Shown: in pieces, positions 8,280 to 16,781 of the stretch
How positions within the stretch are numbered: position 1 is the first letter of the stretch
How the letters are laid out: each line of letters starts with the position of its first letter
From: Hymenobacter lapidiphilus
GTDB taxonomy: Bacteria > Bacteroidota > Bacteroidia > Cytophagales > Hymenobacteraceae
Reading direction: 5' to 3'
Length of the DNA: 64,000 bases
Assembly (NCBI RefSeq): GCF_003417065.2
Contig: NZ_QVLT01000017.1
Location: 29,929-93,928, forward strand
Translations under genes and position numbers: made by a program
The notes under the pieces: generated by a model
Database searches by the model: none
Told to the model about the DNA's origin: nothing
What the model saw: the letters and a program-made list of their open reading frames with translations, nothing else

Positions 8280-8747
8280 ATGAAACGTCTGCTTCTTCCG
8301 CTGCTGCTGGCCTCGATGGTCGCCGCGCTGCCCGCTTGCTCGCCGCGCTTGTCTGCGGTGCTTACGCCGGCCATCGAAACTGCCGCCCGCCAGGATATTC
8401 TGGCGGTGCTAAGCACCCAGACGGCCGCCTGGAACCGGGGCGATGTGGCCGGCTTCATGCAGGGCTACTGGCAGAACGACTCACTGGTATTTATCGGCAA
8501 AAGCGGCCTCACCTACGGCTGGCAGCCCACGCTCGACAACTACCGCCGCAGCTACCCCAACCCGGCCGCCATGGGCCAGCTCGATTTCAGCCGCCTGCAA
8601 ATCCGGCCCCTCAGCCCCGATGTCGCCCAGGTTATCGGCCGCTGGCACCTGGCCCGCCCCGCTGCCGGCGACCTACAGGGGCATTTCCTGCTGGTAATGC
8701 GCCGCCTTGCAGGTAAGTGGGTGGTAGTAGCCGACCACTCGAGCTAG
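8280..8747 (+). CDS. DUF4440/SnoaL-like secreted protein
   Basis: From the ATG at 8280 the product is 155 residues with a signal peptide and lipobox-like AALPACSPR. An in-frame ATG at 8244 lies inside the palindromic repeat and is unlikely to be used. The body has the NTF2-like pattern of DUF4440: DILAVLSTQTAAWNRGDV, then GYWQNDSLVFIG, and a C-terminal HFLLVMRRLAGKWVVVADH. NTF2-fold proteins of this group are usually small-ligand binding; a specific role cannot be assigned. Confidence 0.8.
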   Translation: MKRLLLPLLLASMVAALPACSPRLSAVLTPAIETAARQDILAVLSTQTAAWNRGDVAGFMQGYWQNDSLVFIGKSGLTYGWQPTLDNYRRSYPNPAAMGQLDFSRLQIRPLSPDVAQVIGRWHLARPAAGDLQGHFLLVMRRLAGKWVVVADHSS

Positions 8748-8763
8748 GATAGAAGCTTAATTA

Positions 8764-8869
8764 CGAACGTCATTCAAAAGGGCAGCGAAGAATATCGTCG
8801 AAGTCGTTGCAAGGGTGATTGTTCAACAACTTCGGACGATATTCTTCGCTCCGCGCTGAATGAAGTTCG
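8764..8869. repeat. palindromic element, divergent GTCATTC copy
   Basis: CGAACGTCATTCA pairs with TGAATGAAGTTCG, and GCGAAGAATATCGTCGAAGT pairs imperfectly with ACTTCGGACGATATTCTTCGC. Layout and length match the other GTCAT elements, but the CTGAGC end motif is replaced. It may also terminate the convergent flanking genes. Confidence 0.7.
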
Positions 8870-8881
8870 GATTTTCTCTAA

Positions 8882-8907
8882 CCCCTAACCCCTAACCCCT
8901 AATCCCT
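8882..8907. repeat. telomere-like (CCCCTAA) heptamer repeat
   Basis: Three tandem CCCCTAA units and a diverged fourth (TCCC). On the minus strand this reads GGGATTAGGGG followed by TTAGGGG units, giving four G-tracts with 3-4 base loops, a canonical G-quadruplex pattern. The 7-base rhythm continues more loosely to about 8935. It lies between two convergent genes. Confidence 0.85.
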
Positions 8908-8927
8908 GATAACCATTACCTAATTCC

Positions 8928-10061
8928 TTATTCCTCTACCTCATCCTTCGCCTTTTCCTGCTCCACGGCCGGAATGGCTTCGTGGAAGATGAGGCCGGTG
9001 GCAGCGGCGTGCTCGGCGGCCTGCACAGTGTCCTGCACCAGCAGCATCTCTACTTTATCGCCCCGTAAGTCTTCGCGCACCTGCTCGACGAGGGCGGCGC
9101 GGTCGGCACGGTTTACGTCGCGGATGTAAATGGACAGGATGCGGCCGGGGTGGCGGCGCACTACTTCGCGGTAAATGTTGGCGTCTTCCTGGCCCGAGTC
9201 GCCGATGAGCACGAAGGGCAGGAGCGGGTAGGTAAGCAGCAGGTTCTCGATTTCGTGTAGCTTGTGGGTGTGGTGGCTGCTGGCCGCGGCCGTCTGGCGC
9301 TTCAGGGCCGCGTCGCGCAGCAGCAGCGGGCCGGGCGGAATGCCGTTCAGCTCCAGGAAATCGTCGAGCAAATCGTAGAGGTTCCAGGGCGAGCTGCTGA
9401 CGTAGAAGAACGGGTTGTTGCGCTTCCCATTACGGCCCAGCTGCAGCTGGCGGTAGAACTCGGCCACGCCTTTGAAGGGCAGCCGGGAGCGGGCGTTGCG
9501 CAACAGTACCGTACGGGCCATGCGCAGCAAATTGGTAGCCGAAGTCTCAATTACGGTGTCGTCGAGGTCAGAAATGATGCCGTACTCGGCGTCGGGCGGC
9601 GGAATGAGTACCATGGCAGTAGCGCGCAGCCCGTGCGGGGTGGGGAAGGGGGGCGGTGCCTGTTGCAACGCCACCTCAACCGGATACCATAGGAAATCGA
9701 CCGGCGTGGGCAGCGTCTTCGGGGTCAGGTTGAGGGTAAAGTAGCCCTCCTCGTCGGTGAGGATGGGGTGGTCGGAGCCGTCGGTGGGGCGGATGCTGAT
9801 TTGGGCGCCGGTAATTTCATTGCTGTCGAAGCGGCGGTACATGTTTAGCAGGTTGTTCCAGCGCGAGGCGGTGGGGTCGGGCTCTCCTATGCCTTTATCG
9901 GTGAGCAGGCGGCCTTTCACGTAGAGGCGCTCGGGCGTGCCGTAGCTGCGGTAGGGCACCAGCTGCAGCGGGTGCAGCAGCCCGAGGCGGGCCCGTAGGC
10001 GGGTTAAAGATTCGTCGGCGTTTTCGGCCCAGGTGTGGAGTGTATCGCGGAAAGGAAGCAT
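8928..10061 (-). CDS. DUF2183 (App1-type phosphatidate phosphatase domain) protein
   Basis: From the ATG at 10061 the product is 377 residues. The C-terminal half has the HAD-like signature GIISDLDDTVIETSATN, then FFYVSSSPWNLYDLLDDF and FVLIGDSGQEDANIY, which define DUF2183, the catalytic domain shared with yeast phosphatidate phosphatase App1. The two Asp of DLDDT are the expected nucleophile and acid. The N-terminal half is a beta-rich region (VKGRLL, YFTLNL). A role in phospholipid dephosphorylation is inferred from the family. An upstream in-frame start at 10157 is possible but adds only poorly conserved residues. Confidence 0.88.
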   Translation of the reverse strand: MLPFRDTLHTWAENADESLTRLRARLGLLHPLQLVPYRSYGTPERLYVKGRLLTDKGIGEPDPTASRWNNLLNMYRRFDSNEITGAQISIRPTDGSDHPILTDEEGYFTLNLTPKTLPTPVDFLWYPVEVALQQAPPPFPTPHGLRATAMVLIPPPDAEYGIISDLDDTVIETSATNLLRMARTVLLRNARSRLPFKGVAEFYRQLQLGRNGKRNNPFFYVSSSPWNLYDLLDDFLELNGIPPGPLLLRDAALKRQTAAASSHHTHKLHEIENLLLTYPLLPFVLIGDSGQEDANIYREVVRRHPGRILSIYIRDVNRADRAALVEQVREDLRGDKVEMLLVQDTVQAAEHAAATGLIFHEAIPAVEQEKAKDEVEE

Positions 10062-10154
10062 AGAGCGCAAATAAAGCAATTGATCGGAGAGCTGTCTACG
10101 CAGAAGCCCGTCCGGGGTGTTGCTCCGTCGGTGGTAATGGATCAGCCTCAACCA

Positions 10155-10187
10155 CAAAAAAGGCTCCCGGCAAATTGCCGGGAGCTG
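10155..10187 (-). terminator. terminator of the second M48 protease gene
   Basis: Read on the minus strand, AGCTCCCGGCAATTTGCCGGGAGCC is a near-perfect hairpin followed by a T-run (A-run at 10156-10161 on the plus strand). It starts about 23 bases after the M48 stop. Confidence 0.85.
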
Positions 10188-10209
10188 ATAACTGCGGATG
10201 CAGGTGCGC

Positions 10210-11019
10210 CTACAATGCGCTTCGCAGCTGGTTGAAGTCGTCGGAGCCGGCCGTGCGGTTACGGCAGTTCAACTGGTCGGCCTTGGCCTGAATGCTCTGA
10301 ACGCGGTTGCCAGGGTTGGGGTGGGTGCTCAGAAACTCGGGTGGGCTGGCCTGGCCGTCGTTCTGGGTTTTGATGAAGAAACCAGCCGCCCCGTCGCAGG
10401 CGTAGTAATTGGTACCGTTGAGGTATTCCACCGAGTAGGCATCGGCCTCAATTTCGTAGTCGCGGCTGAACTTGAGCTGCCCCAGGCCGCTGGCTACGTC
10501 TACCAGCGCATTCTGGTTGTTGCCCAGCACCAGGCTCAGCAACACACTGATGCCGTACTGCTGCTGTAACTGGCGCGAGGTGTGGCGGCGGTCGGCGTGG
10601 GCAATTTCGTGGCCGATTACCCCGGCAAGCTGGGTTTCGTTGTCGAGGTACTTAATCAGCCCCGAGTACACATAGATATGCCCGCCGGGAGTAGCAAAGG
10701 CGTTCCGGGTCTGGTCGTCCTTGATGATTTTTACATCCCAGGGGAATTCGTTGCGGTACTGGAGCTTGCCTGAGTTGAGTACCCGGAGCACTATTTTATT
10801 GAGGGCCGCGTAGGCCTGGGGGTTGCTGCCGGGTTCCAGCAGTTGGCCTTTAGTCCGAAAAGTTGAGTCGGTCTGGGCCGCTACTTGCTCGCCCAGGGCC
10901 TTATCGTCTTCGATGGAGAACAGGAGCACTCCGTCGCCGTCTTTGGAGCAGGAGGCTACGCCGCCGAGGGTGAGGGCCAGGCCTGCCAGGAGGCCGGTTT
11001 TTTTTAAAATATTCCGCAT
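10210..11019 (-). CDS. M48 family metalloprotease, lipoprotein
   Basis: A 269-residue predicted lipoprotein: a basic n-region, hydrophobic stretch and lipobox GVASC with Cys24. The M48 core has HEIAH at residues 137-141 and, downstream, DYEIEADAYSVEYL, giving the zinc ligands His137, His141 and the Glu of EIEAD. It ends with FLSTHPNPGNRVQSI like the protease at 3345, so the two are paralogues, but this one has a longer insert and is lipid-anchored. It is probably a periplasmic quality-control protease (inference). A minus-strand terminator follows. Confidence 0.92.
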   Translation of the reverse strand: MRNILKKTGLLAGLALTLGGVASCSKDGDGVLLFSIEDDKALGEQVAAQTDSTFRTKGQLLEPGSNPQAYAALNKIVLRVLNSGKLQYRNEFPWDVKIIKDDQTRNAFATPGGHIYVYSGLIKYLDNETQLAGVIGHEIAHADRRHTSRQLQQQYGISVLLSLVLGNNQNALVDVASGLGQLKFSRDYEIEADAYSVEYLNGTNYYACDGAAGFFIKTQNDGQASPPEFLSTHPNPGNRVQSIQAKADQLNCRNRTAGSDDFNQLRSAL

Positions 11020-11315
11020 GTGAAGCGAAGAATTGAATGGTTGAATAAGAGAGAGTCAGTTGGCTTGCTAGAAAAAATGGTGCCAGGGCCAGCGGTGCAC
11101 CAACGGTCTAGCCAGGCGAGGTGTTGCTTGCCGGGACGTGAAAACAGGCACTGGGCGCGCAGGATGCGGCCAATCAGGCAGAAAAAAACATTTAGCCAGG
11201 TAGCCCGCTTCGTCTGGCAAGGCGCCGAGCGGGGGCCACCTTCCACCGGGTTTCTGCGTAGAGCAAAACCCGCCCGCCAGCTCCGGTGCGTGCCGTATTT
11301 CCTGTTCATTTCGCT

Positions 11316-12431
11316 ATGGTTACCACTGCCACCGCCCGCCCCAAAACCAAGAAAAAACGCCTCGACCCGCTACCGGCGGCCCACGAGCTTTACAAAGACC
11401 CCGCCCGCCAGGCCGAGCTGGCCGGCCTGCGCTACCTCACCGATTCCAAGCCCGGCCTCACCCGCGAAACCACCCGGGCCGGCAAAGTCCGCTACCGCAC
11501 GGCCAAGGGCGAGCTGCTCGCGGACGAAAAAGAACTGGCCCGCATCGGGGGCTTCGTAATTCCGCCGGCCTGGACTGACGTCTGGATTTCGCCCTCGCCC
11601 AACAGCCACCTGCAGGTTACGGGCCGCGACGCCAAGGGCCGCAAGCAGTACCTCTACCACGCCGCCTGGGATCAGGCCCGGGCCCTGACCAAGTTCAGCC
11701 GGCTGCGGGCCTTCGGCGAAAACCTGGCCGAACTGCGGGCCCGCATGCACAAGGATCTGGCCCGCCCTCAGTTCGATAAAACCAAAGTGGTAGCCCTGGT
11801 GCTCACGCTCATGGATCAGTCGTTTATCCGCGTCGGCAACAAGGAATACGCCAAAAAGAACAAAACCTATGGCCTGACCACGCTGCGCGACAAGCACGTG
11901 AACGTGAGCGGGGCCGATGTGCGCTTTAGCTTCGTGGGCAAGAAGGGCGTGCCCCACGACCTGACCATCCACGACCGGAAACTGGCCCGCATGGTGCAGA
12001 AGTGCAAGGAAATTCCAGGCCAGCACCTGTTCCAGTATTACGCCCCCGACGGCCATCGCCAGGAGCTGGAATCGGGCGACGTGAATGCCTACCTGCATGA
12101 GGCCACCGGCCTAAGCCTCTCAGCCAAGGACTTCCGCACCTGGGGCGGTACCGTGAAAATGGTGGAGGCGCTGGAGCGAATTCTGGACGAGGAGCCCGAC
12201 TTCCCGCGCCCTAAAACCCTGAAGCGAGCCGTGAAGGACGTGGCCGAAAACCTGGGCAACACGCCCACCGTGTGCTCCAAATACTACATCCACCCCCAGG
12301 TTATCGAGCTGTTCAACTCCAACCAGCTCCTCGACTACCTGCGCCGCCACGACGTCGACCCCCAGCAAAACGACCTGCTCACGCCCACCGAACACATGGT
12401 GCTGGAAATGCTTACGGAGATTAAAAATTAA
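11316..12431 (+). CDS. DNA topoisomerase IB
   Basis: The 371-residue protein is a poxvirus/bacterial-type topoisomerase IB. The N-terminal domain contains PPAWTDVWISP and GRDAKGRKQYLYH, the catalytic domain KTYGLTTLRDKHV and the nucleophile motif SKYYIHP with Tyr324 as the predicted active-site residue. The enzyme relaxes supercoils through a 3'-phosphotyrosyl intermediate without ATP. The ATG at 11316 is preferred over an upstream GTG at 11286 because the extra residues do not match the family. A Lys-rich N-terminus (TKKKR) precedes the domain. The stop lies within a long inverted repeat. Confidence 0.93.
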   Translation: MVTTATARPKTKKKRLDPLPAAHELYKDPARQAELAGLRYLTDSKPGLTRETTRAGKVRYRTAKGELLADEKELARIGGFVIPPAWTDVWISPSPNSHLQVTGRDAKGRKQYLYHAAWDQARALTKFSRLRAFGENLAELRARMHKDLARPQFDKTKVVALVLTLMDQSFIRVGNKEYAKKNKTYGLTTLRDKHVNVSGADVRFSFVGKKGVPHDLTIHDRKLARMVQKCKEIPGQHLFQYYAPDGHRQELESGDVNAYLHEATGLSLSAKDFRTWGGTVKMVEALERILDEEPDFPRPKTLKRAVKDVAENLGNTPTVCSKYYIHPQVIELFNSNQLLDYLRRHDVDPQQNDLLTPTEHMVLEMLTEIKN

Positions 12432-12517
12432 AAGTGGAGAGCTGAAAATGGCTATTGAGTGGTTCCCAATCGGGTCGCTCAACGGCCATTTTCAACTCTC
12501 CACTTTTAATTTTTAAT
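12420..12517. repeat. AT-rich inverted repeat with 7-base rhythm
   Basis: ATTAAAA-ATTAAAA-GTGGAGA-GCTGAAA-ATGGC pairs with GGCCATTTTCAACTCTCCAC and TTTTAATTTTTAAT. The arms read as degenerate heptamers. The left arm includes the stop codon of the topoisomerase gene, and the repeat ends seven bases before the convergent gene. It may act as a shared terminator. Confidence 0.8.
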
Positions 12518-12523
12518 TCGACT

Positions 12524-14122
12524 TTACCTTCCCGACCCGTCCCGGTCGAAAGCGTGGGAGAGGACATCGTGGGCGGTTTTGTCCTTGGTTTCGGAGCCGG
12601 GCTGGAAATTGTTGTTGCGGTCCGTGTCGAAGAAGCGGGTGCGCTTGCGCAGGCCGGCTACGCGGGAGGAGTCGCGCACGAGGTCTTCCTGGGGGCCGCC
12701 GTAAATGTCGATGAAGGGCGAGCGGCGCACCTTGCCCGATACCAGAAACTCGTCTTTGCCCTTGAGGCCGTGTAAGCGTACTGTTTCGGTTTCGCGCGGG
12801 TCGAAGCTGCGGCTGTAGAGCAACTGGCCCTGCGACTGCCCGGCGGGCACCTTTTCCAGCGAATACACCGATACCACGGTGGCCGTGTCGCTCAGGCGCT
12901 CTACCACAAACCGCTCCTTCTCATCGGTGCCGGCTACCATTACTTCCTTTGCCTGCAGCCGGTAGAATTCGTCGGCTACCTGGGGCAGCTTAGCGCGGCG
13001 GGCTTTCAGGGCGGCCACCATGCGCGGGCCCTCGTAGGCGTGCACCGCGGGCGGCAGTCCCTGGCGCACGGCCTGCTCAATTACGGCATCGGTAAGGCGC
13101 TGCTGCAGCTCGCGGGCCGTGGCCAGGTAGGTGGCGCGCGGCACGGCGGGCAGCACCCGGCTGTCGATAAACGAGGCGTTGCGGGTGTAGCCGGCAATAC
13201 TTTCGTAGCCGGGGCCGAAGGTGCGGAACTTGGCCACAGCCTTGCTCACCACCCACGAAGCCCAGCCATCATCGAACCGGAAAAATACCTGGTCGCGGTC
13301 CTGCGGAACGGGTTGCCAGCGCCGTTGCCGGTCGGGCTGGGGGTAGGCGGCCCAGCTCCACTGGCCTTCGTGCCGGTCCCAGTCGCCGAGCCACATGTCC
13401 AGCAGGCGGGCCCGCACGAAGGCCACGCCGTCGAGCTGGTCGCGCTGATTTTCGTAGCGGGCGGGCAGCACCTCCTCCGATTCGTCGAGGTTGGTGGCTC
13501 CGGCCACCGGCCCGTCAATATTTTCCTTGCCCTCGTACCGGCGCTCCACCAATACAACCCGGCCCTGAAACCGTTTCGAATCGGGTCCGAGTCCGGTTTC
13601 ATCGGCGCGCACATAGTAGGGCCGTGGGCTGCTATGCGGTACGCCGGCGGCCTTGGCCAGCGGCGGTACCACAAAGGCTCCATAGGGCATAGCCGCCGAG
13701 GTAGCGTCGCGCACGGCCCCGAATACAAATGTGGCCCGCAGAACCTTGGGCAGCGTTTTTTCGGGGTTTTTGTCGATGGTGCGCACCGCGTAGCTGCGCC
13801 CCGCCGAATCGGCCATGGTCAGGCTGGTGGTTTGAAATCCTCCGCCCATCTTTACGAATTTCAGCCCGCCCGGTGCCAGCCGCTCAGGCCGGAATATGGG
13901 CAGCGTCACTGGCTCGGCCCAGGCTCGGCGGTAGTGCGGGCCCAGCACGAAGCGGCCCAGCGGCCCACGCTGATAATGGCGGCCGGGCGTTACCAGCGCG
14001 CTATCGGCGGTAGGCGGCAGGGGAGTGGTGTGGGCCACGCGGGCATCGGGCTGAAAAAAGGGTTTGCGGCTGCAGGCGGTGGCACTCAGCAGCAGTAATG
14101 GCAGGGCGTAACGATAGTTCAT
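12524..14122 (-). CDS. lipoprotein with kinase-like DRHE...DRD motif, paralogue A
   Basis: A 532-residue predicted lipoprotein (lipobox LSATAC, Cys17). It shares clear similarity along its length with the divergent neighbour at 14287. Key stretches are GGGFQTTSLTMAD near residues 93-105, YAVRTIDKNPEKTLP at 111-125, GDWDRHEGQW at 246-255 and VPQDRDQVFFRFDDG at 272-286. The D-R-H-(x)n-D-R-D spacing recalls the catalytic and metal-binding loops of atypical kinases such as CotH/Fam20, but this is only an inference. The C-terminus (GLKGKDEFLVSG, IYGGPQEDL) resembles, from memory, the region before the barrel in large BamA-like surface proteins of Bacteroidota; no barrel is present here. Function is unknown. 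Confidence 0.85.
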   Translation of the reverse strand: MNYRYALPLLLLSATACSRKPFFQPDARVAHTTPLPPTADSALVTPGRHYQRGPLGRFVLGPHYRRAWAEPVTLPIFRPERLAPGGLKFVKMGGGFQTTSLTMADSAGRSYAVRTIDKNPEKTLPKVLRATFVFGAVRDATSAAMPYGAFVVPPLAKAAGVPHSSPRPYYVRADETGLGPDSKRFQGRVVLVERRYEGKENIDGPVAGATNLDESEEVLPARYENQRDQLDGVAFVRARLLDMWLGDWDRHEGQWSWAAYPQPDRQRRWQPVPQDRDQVFFRFDDGWASWVVSKAVAKFRTFGPGYESIAGYTRNASFIDSRVLPAVPRATYLATARELQQRLTDAVIEQAVRQGLPPAVHAYEGPRMVAALKARRAKLPQVADEFYRLQAKEVMVAGTDEKERFVVERLSDTATVVSVYSLEKVPAGQSQGQLLYSRSFDPRETETVRLHGLKGKDEFLVSGKVRRSPFIDIYGGPQEDLVRDSSRVAGLRKRTRFFDTDRNNNFQPGSETKDKTAHDVLSHAFDRDGSGR

Positions 14123-14286
14123 GCAGGGCGGAAAGTTCGCGGCAGTGGCTAATGCTACGTAATTGGTAGCGGCTTGTTTGTTGCGGCTTGTTGGTTTCGC
14201 AACAACCGCCGGCCCCGGCTTTGCGCTATAAGGGTAGTTGGCCCGCCTGGCGGCGGCCGCTTGGTTGGTTCTCCTTCTCTCATATT
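14123..14286. other. shared divergent intergenic region of the paralogue pair
   Basis: The two paralogous lipoprotein genes start head to head here. The segment has GGTAGCGGCTTGTTTG and GCGGCTTGTTGG, a short direct repeat, and no clear TTG/TAnnTTTG promoter. Shared control of both genes from this region is an inference. Confidence 0.4.
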
Positions 14287-15894
14287 GTGTCTTTTCCCTC
14301 CTTTTCGGCCTGGCTGATGACCGGCTTTGGCAGCAGTCTGCTGCTGCTGTCCTGCTCGGCTCCGGCCCAGCCTTCGGGCGTGGCTTCTACGTCCCGCCCC
14401 GTTATCGGCCCCGACTCGACGGTGCTGGTTGCGGCCGGCCCCCAATACGACCGGGGCGGTGTGCATCGTTTTTTCTGGGGTACCCACTACCGCGACCTGT
14501 GGAAGCTCCCGGTGCGGGTACCCGTATTTAACCTGCGCACGGCCGTGCCCGGCGGCCTGACGCCCATCAAGGAGGGCGGCTCGTTCCAGACCAAGAACCT
14601 ACGCCTCGTAGACCGGAGCGGCCGCGAGTACGTGCTGCGCTCCGTGGATAAGGATGCCACCCGGGCTCTGCCCGAAGGGCTGCGCGAGGGCCCGGTGGGC
14701 CGCATCATGAAGGACCAGACCAGCGTGATCCATCCGTTCGGAGCCTACATTGCCGCGCCGCTAGCCACCGCCGCCGGCCTCTACCACACCAACCCCCGCC
14801 TCGTGTACGTGGCCGACGACCCGGCTTTGGGGGAGTTTAGGGAGGAGTTTGGGTATGCGCTGTATCTGTTTGAGGAGCGGCCCGAAGGCGACCAGACAAC
14901 GGTTGCGAGCTTCGGTCGCTCGGCTTCGGTTGAAAGTTCGCGCAAGGTGTTCACCAACCTGCTGACCAGCTCCCGGTTTCAGGTGGACGCCCGCCAGTAC
15001 CTGCGCAACCGCCTGTTCGATATGTGGCTCGGCGACTGGAGCCGGCGCGAAGATCAGTGGCGCTGGGCCAGCTTCCCGGCTTCGGCCGGTGGTACCATCT
15101 ATCGGGCAATTCCGCGCGACCGGGACCACGCCTTTTTCAAGTTTGATGACGGCCTGCTGACGCACATGATTGGCTGGGTGAAAACCAATTACCAGAGCTT
15201 CCACGAGAAAATAAGGCTGGCCGATGTGGAAGGACTCAACCGGGCTGCCCTGCCCATGGATAAGTCGCTGCTGGCCTACCTGACCCGCGAGGATTTCCAG
15301 CAGGTGGCCGATTCGCTGACCGTGGCGTTGTCGGACGACGTGATTGCCCGCGCGCTGGCCGTGTGGCCGCCCGAAGTACGAGAGCTAAGCCAGGCCGAGT
15401 TCACGCGTAAGCTCCGCGCCCGCCGTGCCCAGCTGCCCGCCGTAGCCAACCGGTTTTACGAGCTGCTGGCCCGCGACGTAGAGCTGCCCGGCACCGACGA
15501 GGCCGAGCGGTTTGTGGTGGAGCCCGCCGGCCCCGATGCCGTGCGGGTGCAGCTGCTGCGCCGCACCCCCCAAGGCGATACGCTCCTGCACCAACGCACC
15601 TTTTCGGCCCCCGAAACCCGTTCTGTCAAGCTCTTCGGGCTGGGGGGCAACGATGCTTTCGAGTTGCGCGGCGAGCCTACCGGTCGTATCCAGCTAGGTA
15701 TCTACGACGGTTCGGGCCAGGATTTGATTGAGGCATCGCCCGTTCCCCTGAAGCGCCCCGTAAGCCGCCTTACCATTTACGAAAGCGGCGACGGCAACAC
15801 CTTGCGGGTAGGCAAGTTCAAAACCGAAGCTTACCAGCCCCAGGCCCGCGAATTCGACGCCGCCGGCTGGCTCCTGCGCCATCGGCTGTACTAG
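14287..15894 (+). CDS. lipoprotein with degenerate kinase-like motif, paralogue B
   Basis: About 535 residues from a GTG at 14287 (an ATG at 14317 is also possible); both give a lipoprotein signal with SLLLLSCSAP. It is a diverged paralogue of the protein at 12524: FQTKNLRLVDRSGREYVLRSVDKD, then GDWSRREDQW and IPRDRDHAFFKFDDG. The Asp and His of DRHE in paralogue A are replaced by Ser and Arg here, while the downstream DRD and FDDG are kept, so if the family is catalytic this copy may be inactive. The C-terminus has GLGGNDAFELRGE and IYDGSGQDLIE, matching paralogue A. Function is unknown. Confidence 0.85.
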   Translation: MSFPSFSAWLMTGFGSSLLLLSCSAPAQPSGVASTSRPVIGPDSTVLVAAGPQYDRGGVHRFFWGTHYRDLWKLPVRVPVFNLRTAVPGGLTPIKEGGSFQTKNLRLVDRSGREYVLRSVDKDATRALPEGLREGPVGRIMKDQTSVIHPFGAYIAAPLATAAGLYHTNPRLVYVADDPALGEFREEFGYALYLFEERPEGDQTTVASFGRSASVESSRKVFTNLLTSSRFQVDARQYLRNRLFDMWLGDWSRREDQWRWASFPASAGGTIYRAIPRDRDHAFFKFDDGLLTHMIGWVKTNYQSFHEKIRLADVEGLNRAALPMDKSLLAYLTREDFQQVADSLTVALSDDVIARALAVWPPEVRELSQAEFTRKLRARRAQLPAVANRFYELLARDVELPGTDEAERFVVEPAGPDAVRVQLLRRTPQGDTLLHQRTFSAPETRSVKLFGLGGNDAFELRGEPTGRIQLGIYDGSGQDLIEASPVPLKRPVSRLTIYESGDGNTLRVGKFKTEAYQPQAREFDAAGWLLRHRLY

Positions 15895-15898
15895 TGCG

Positions 15899-15983
15899 TA
15901 CGGCAGCGGCCCCATCCAGCCCCAGTTTCAGATGTCTGTGTTGACCACATCTGAGACTGGGACTGGATGGGGCCGCTGCCGTA
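15899..15983. terminator. large hairpin between convergent genes
   Basis: TACGGCAGCGGCCCCATCCA pairs with TGGATGGGGCCGCTGCCGTA at the ends, and CAGATGT pairs with ACATCTG inside, making an 85-base near-perfect palindrome. It starts five bases after the stop of paralogue B and ends before the convergent STAS-like gene. Confidence 0.8.
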
Positions 15984-16036
15984 TAGGTGGCCCTGCTCCG
16001 GATTGCCTGCCAGAACAGGGCAACGCCCCGATAAAA

Positions 16037-16465
16037 TTACTTGTTCACTGATTGCTGAAGCCAGCTGGTGGCAATGCCCTCGTCGCTAAAAAGTCGCACC
16101 TGATACTCGTTTTTGGAAGCCAGAGACGAGGACTGCGCCAGCACAGCCAAGGGCGTAGCAGGCGTTTTGCCCGGCTGCCAGGTAGCGCCCACCAGGCAGG
16201 CCAGGTATACAGGGCGGTTGTTGAGGGCTGAGCTTAGCTCGGGCAGAAACTCCTGGGCCAGCCAATCCACCATTTCGGCATTAGGCTGGACGCGGCGGCG
16301 CGAATCAATTAGCCAGCAGGTGGCTTGGTGCTGGATGGCCGCCTGTAATACCTGGGTGTAGCCCTCCTGCAACTCGCTTCTTTTTACATCACGAAGCCAG
16401 CGCACAATGAGCAAGTCGAGGTCGGAACGAAAGGTAATCGAAAGCGCAAGGGTATTGACGGGCAT
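16037..16465 (-). CDS. STAS/SpoIIAA-like protein of unknown function, copy 1
   Basis: The 142-residue protein has alternating strands and helices: ALSITFRSDLDLLIVRWLRDV, then a helix (ELQEGYTQVLQAAIQH), a buried strand with CWLIDSRRR, and a second helix MVDWLAQEFLPEL. The order and the WLIDSRR strand resemble SpoIIAA/STAS-fold proteins. A related protein with the same layout (LTDNRRL, WLEQIWVPQAL) lies at 31703-32128. There is no signal peptide, so it is probably cytoplasmic. No partner gene (kinase or sigma factor) is adjacent. Confidence 0.7.
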   Translation of the reverse strand: MPVNTLALSITFRSDLDLLIVRWLRDVKRSELQEGYTQVLQAAIQHQATCWLIDSRRRVQPNAEMVDWLAQEFLPELSSALNNRPVYLACLVGATWQPGKTPATPLAVLAQSSSLASKNEYQVRLFSDEGIATSWLQQSVNK

Positions 16466-16781
16466 CTAGAAACAGAATAGTGGAGCAACTCAGTAAGTTA
16501 AAGATACGGCCTGCTTGCTGAACCGACTGCTGGCTTGCGTACTAAAGCACGCAAACGGCTAGCCTGGCTGCGAGGACATCGGGCATAGTAAGAAGCTTAT
16601 GTTGCTTCAGCCGCCGGCGTAGCTTGCCAGCCCACTGCCGCCCACTGGAAGCCGGCTGCATTTATTGCGTACCCGGAGGCCGCCTGGGGCCGGCCGGTAT
16701 GTACAGGGTCGCTGTTTTCAATCCTTTCGGCATACCGGGCAACTACCTGGGCCACTCCAACAGCGAAAGAAACGCCAGCCA
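16466..16781. other. intergenic gap without a supported gene
   Basis: A minus-strand frame of 61 codons opening at a GTG that overlaps the stop at 16782 was considered, but it has no recognisable features. Nothing else was seen. Fragments such as GCTTGCTGAACCGACTGCTGGCTTGC are mildly repetitive. Confidence 0.4.

Noticed and set aside
12524..15894. Divergent paralogues as an insertion sequence or composite transposon
   Set aside because: No transposase motif or terminal repeat encloses them; the proteins are lipoproteins and the codon use matches the surroundings.
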